NCBI RefSeq assembly: GCF_017115165.1
Contig: NZ_JABXKF010000188.1
Coordinates: 45,139 to 109,138 of the forward strand
From: Nostoc sp. LPT
GTDB lineage: Bacteria; Cyanobacteriota; Cyanobacteriia; Cyanobacteriales; Nostocaceae
Reading direction: 5' to 3'
DNA: 64,000 nucleotides
A program made the translations under genes and the position numbers. Under the pieces are notes generated by a model. The model worked only from the letters and a program-made list of their open reading frames with translations, ran no database searches and had not been told where the DNA came from. This document shows positions 62,250-64,000 of the stretch, in pieces; positions within the stretch are counted from its first letter, which is position 1, and each line of letters opens with the position of its first letter.

Positions 62250-63713
62250 TTGACCGATATCGTAATTGGCTTAGACTTGGGTACAGGAGGAGTACGAGCG
62301 ATCGCAGTTGACCTACAAGGGCAAATTATCGCTCAAGCAACCAGAAGCTATCCCCTATTAACTCCACAACCCGGTTGGACGGAACAGAACTCATCGGATT
62401 GGGTGGAAGCGAGTTTCGATGCTCTCTTCGATGTTACTCAACAGCTAGACGGATACCAAGCGATTGCCCTCGGTTTGTCTGGACAAATGCATGGTATGGT
62501 TGCTCTCGACGCGGAGGGCAAAGCGATTAGACCGGCAATTTTGTGGAATGACCAGCGCACAGGTAAAGCTGTTGTTGAGATTGAAGCCGCTATTCCTCGT
62601 CAGGAGTTAATCCAACGCACTGGAAATCCGGCAATTACTGGCTTTCAACTGCCGAAGCTTCTATGGTTGCGGACTGAAGAACCACAAGCATACACTCGGT
62701 TGTGGCAGATTCTTTTGCCCAAAGATTATCTGGGATATGTGCTAACTGGCGAACCATTTACAGAACCATCAGATGCTTCTGGTGTCGGCTGTTTGAACTT
62801 AGCAAATCGGCAATGGGATACAGATATTCTCCATGCTCTTGATATCAATCCAGCATTGCTCCCCCCAGTCATCGAATCTACGGCGATCGCCGGACGCCTA
62901 AAATCAGAAATAGCCACCCGCGTGGGACTACCTGTGGGATTACCTGTAATTGCAGGTGGAGGTGACAATGCAGCAGCAGCCATTGGTTTGGGCATCTCAT
63001 TGAGCAACCTCAACCGAGGGAGTTTGAGTATTGGCACATCGGGAGTTATTTTTGCACCGTGTAATCGCCCAATTCCCGATCCCGAAGGTCGGGTGCATTT
63101 GTTCTGTCATGTCGATGGCGGCTATCATCTACTGGGAGTAACGCTGGCGGCGGGTGGTTCTCTGCGTTGGTATCGAGATACATTTGCGCCGCATATATCA
63201 TACACTGATTTGATGGATATGGCAGAGCGATCGCAGCCCGGTGCGCGTGGTGTTCTATTTCTACCCCACCTCGCAGGGGAACGCAGTCCTCACCTCGATC
63301 CAGATACTCGCGGTGCTTTGGTGAATCTGTCATTAGCTCATACCCAGGCAGATATCACTCGTGCTGTGCTGGAGGGGGTTGCATTTAGCTTGCGTTCAGC
63401 GTTGGAAGTCATCAGTGCGATCGCTCCCATCGAGCAACTCTTAGCAACGGGTGGAGGCGCACGTTCTCACATCTGGTTACAAATTTTGGCAGATGTTTTG
63501 CAAACAAAACTCATTGCTTCCACCGAAGAAGGAGCCGCTTACGGAGCAGCTATTTTAGCAATGGTGGGGATTGGTGTTTACCCCAATTTAAAAACTGCAC
63601 TCAATATTTTACCGCAGAATAATAATATCGTACAGCCGCAGGTAAATACTTTGTATGAAGCAGGGTTTAATCGCTACAAGCTACTTTACGATACCTTGAG
63701 AGCTGTTCGTTGA
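62250..63713 (+). CDS. xylB: Xylulokinase
   Basis: FGGY-family kinase, about 487 aa, phosphorylates xylulose to xylulose-5-phosphate. N-terminal DIVIGLDLGTGGVRAIAVD, LGLSGQMHGMVALD, PAILWNDQRTGKAV, and C-terminal GTSGVIFAP and LATGGGARSHIW. A TTG at 62250 is chosen over the TTG at 62238 because GGAGGGG (62240-62246) then lies correctly spaced before it. Completes a route polyol -> ketose -> ketose phosphate with the upstream dehydrogenase. FGGY kinases can also prefer other ketoses, so the substrate is provisional. Confidence 0.9.
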   Translation: MTDIVIGLDLGTGGVRAIAVDLQGQIIAQATRSYPLLTPQPGWTEQNSSDWVEASFDALFDVTQQLDGYQAIALGLSGQMHGMVALDAEGKAIRPAILWNDQRTGKAVVEIEAAIPRQELIQRTGNPAITGFQLPKLLWLRTEEPQAYTRLWQILLPKDYLGYVLTGEPFTEPSDASGVGCLNLANRQWDTDILHALDINPALLPPVIESTAIAGRLKSEIATRVGLPVGLPVIAGGGDNAAAAIGLGISLSNLNRGSLSIGTSGVIFAPCNRPIPDPEGRVHLFCHVDGGYHLLGVTLAAGGSLRWYRDTFAPHISYTDLMDMAERSQPGARGVLFLPHLAGERSPHLDPDTRGALVNLSLAHTQADITRAVLEGVAFSLRSALEVISAIAPIEQLLATGGGARSHIWLQILADVLQTKLIASTEEGAAYGAAILAMVGIGVYPNLKTALNILPQNNNIVQPQVNTLYEAGFNRYKLLYDTLRAVR

Positions 63714-64000
63714 GAATTAAATTATCTTTCAATTACCCTGAACTAGAAGTTGCTTTAAAGAGCTATCTAGACCATCCTGTAATTATTGCAGTTTCTTTCT
63801 GGAACTTAATCGCCAATCCTCGCTCGAAAAAGACATGGTGTTCTATTATGAAGATAATTGGAGAGAGCAAGTTATATCAAGTCTGGGTAATTAGTTATGA
63901 TTCCCACAATCATTGCACCCCACCCCCAGCCCCTCCCCGCAAGTGGCTACCGTGTACACACAAGTCGAATTTCTTCTTAAATCCCAAAGATTACCTACTT
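63714..64000. other. End of window: an open but doubtful frame
   Basis: From a TTG at 63710 a plus-strand frame stays open to the window end (MRIKLSFNYPELEVALKSYL..., then CTPPPAPPRKW). The second half reads a dispersed CCCCACCCCCAGCCCCTCCCC repeat, so it is unlikely to be a full gene; the first 55 codons might be a gene fragment. No other feature is seen. Confidence 0.25.

Noticed and set aside
1..64000. Search for tRNA, rRNA and known riboswitches
   Set aside because: No cloverleaf with a TTCGA loop and acceptor pairing, no rRNA sequence, and no familiar riboswitch core was found by eye; a covariance-model scan would be decisive.

Overview
The window comes from a filamentous, heterocyst-type cyanobacterium close to Nostoc. 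Evidence seen directly: photosystem II genes (psbB, psbT), many copies of the HIP1 octamer GCGATCGC, heptamer-type short tandem repeats in many intergenic gaps, small dispersed repeats, and several short inverted-repeat elements of MITE type. No rRNA, tRNA, CRISPR array or intact insertion sequence was found.

Layout. 0-9 kb: glycogen branching enzyme (glgB), two small secreted or lipoproteins, a bitopic membrane protein with the septal transpeptidase ftsI, an iron-containing redox enzyme family protein and an N6-type methyltransferase. 9-14 kb: a HAF-repeat surface-type protein, a glycerophosphodiester phosphodiesterase, and an OvoA-type sulfoxide synthase without its methyltransferase half. 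14-23 kb: a decaying block with four damaged genes (frameshift plus MITE truncation, a deletion scar, two in-frame nonsense codons). It also holds an HD metalloprotein, a dipeptide-type ABC permease, a 21-bp heptapeptide-coding repeat array and an ATPase with a 12-bp Gly-Val-Ala repeat. 23-26 kb: a second ABC permease and its solute-binding lipoprotein. 26-31 kb: psbB-psbT, rpsA and a HAD hydrolase.

32-36.5 kb is the most interesting stretch. The first part is a compact RiPP locus: a 69-aa precursor with a double-glycine leader and a three-cysteine core, a DUF692/MNIO oxidative enzyme and a partner protein. Next comes a 212-bp element bounded by perfect 18-bp inverted repeats that contains a strong minus-strand terminator and a second hairpin (possible non-coding RNA). 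Last is a two-gene LSDAT (TRPM-like SLOG) plus SLATT/DUF4231 pair, of the kind predicted to be a nucleotide-sensing, membrane-effector conflict system.

36.9-46 kb is housekeeping: AI-2E-family permease, NUDIX hydrolase, folD, crtE, divergent PAP2, a SPOR-like protein, the DUF2488 protein, a pathogen-related-like protein and pdxJ. 45.8-51.7 kb is a giant Ser/Thr kinase-ATPase-GAF-PAS-histidine kinase broken by a one-base frameshift. 52-54 kb holds two glycosyltransferase-type genes and an IS1-type relic. 54.8-57 kb holds an MFS exporter and a short-chain dehydrogenase. 57.3-63.7 kb is a polyol catabolic island (SorC-type regulator, SDR, mannitol-type dehydrogenase, xylulokinase). Its ABC importer seems to have been deleted, leaving a scar that joins a signal-peptide start to the tail of the ATPase gene.
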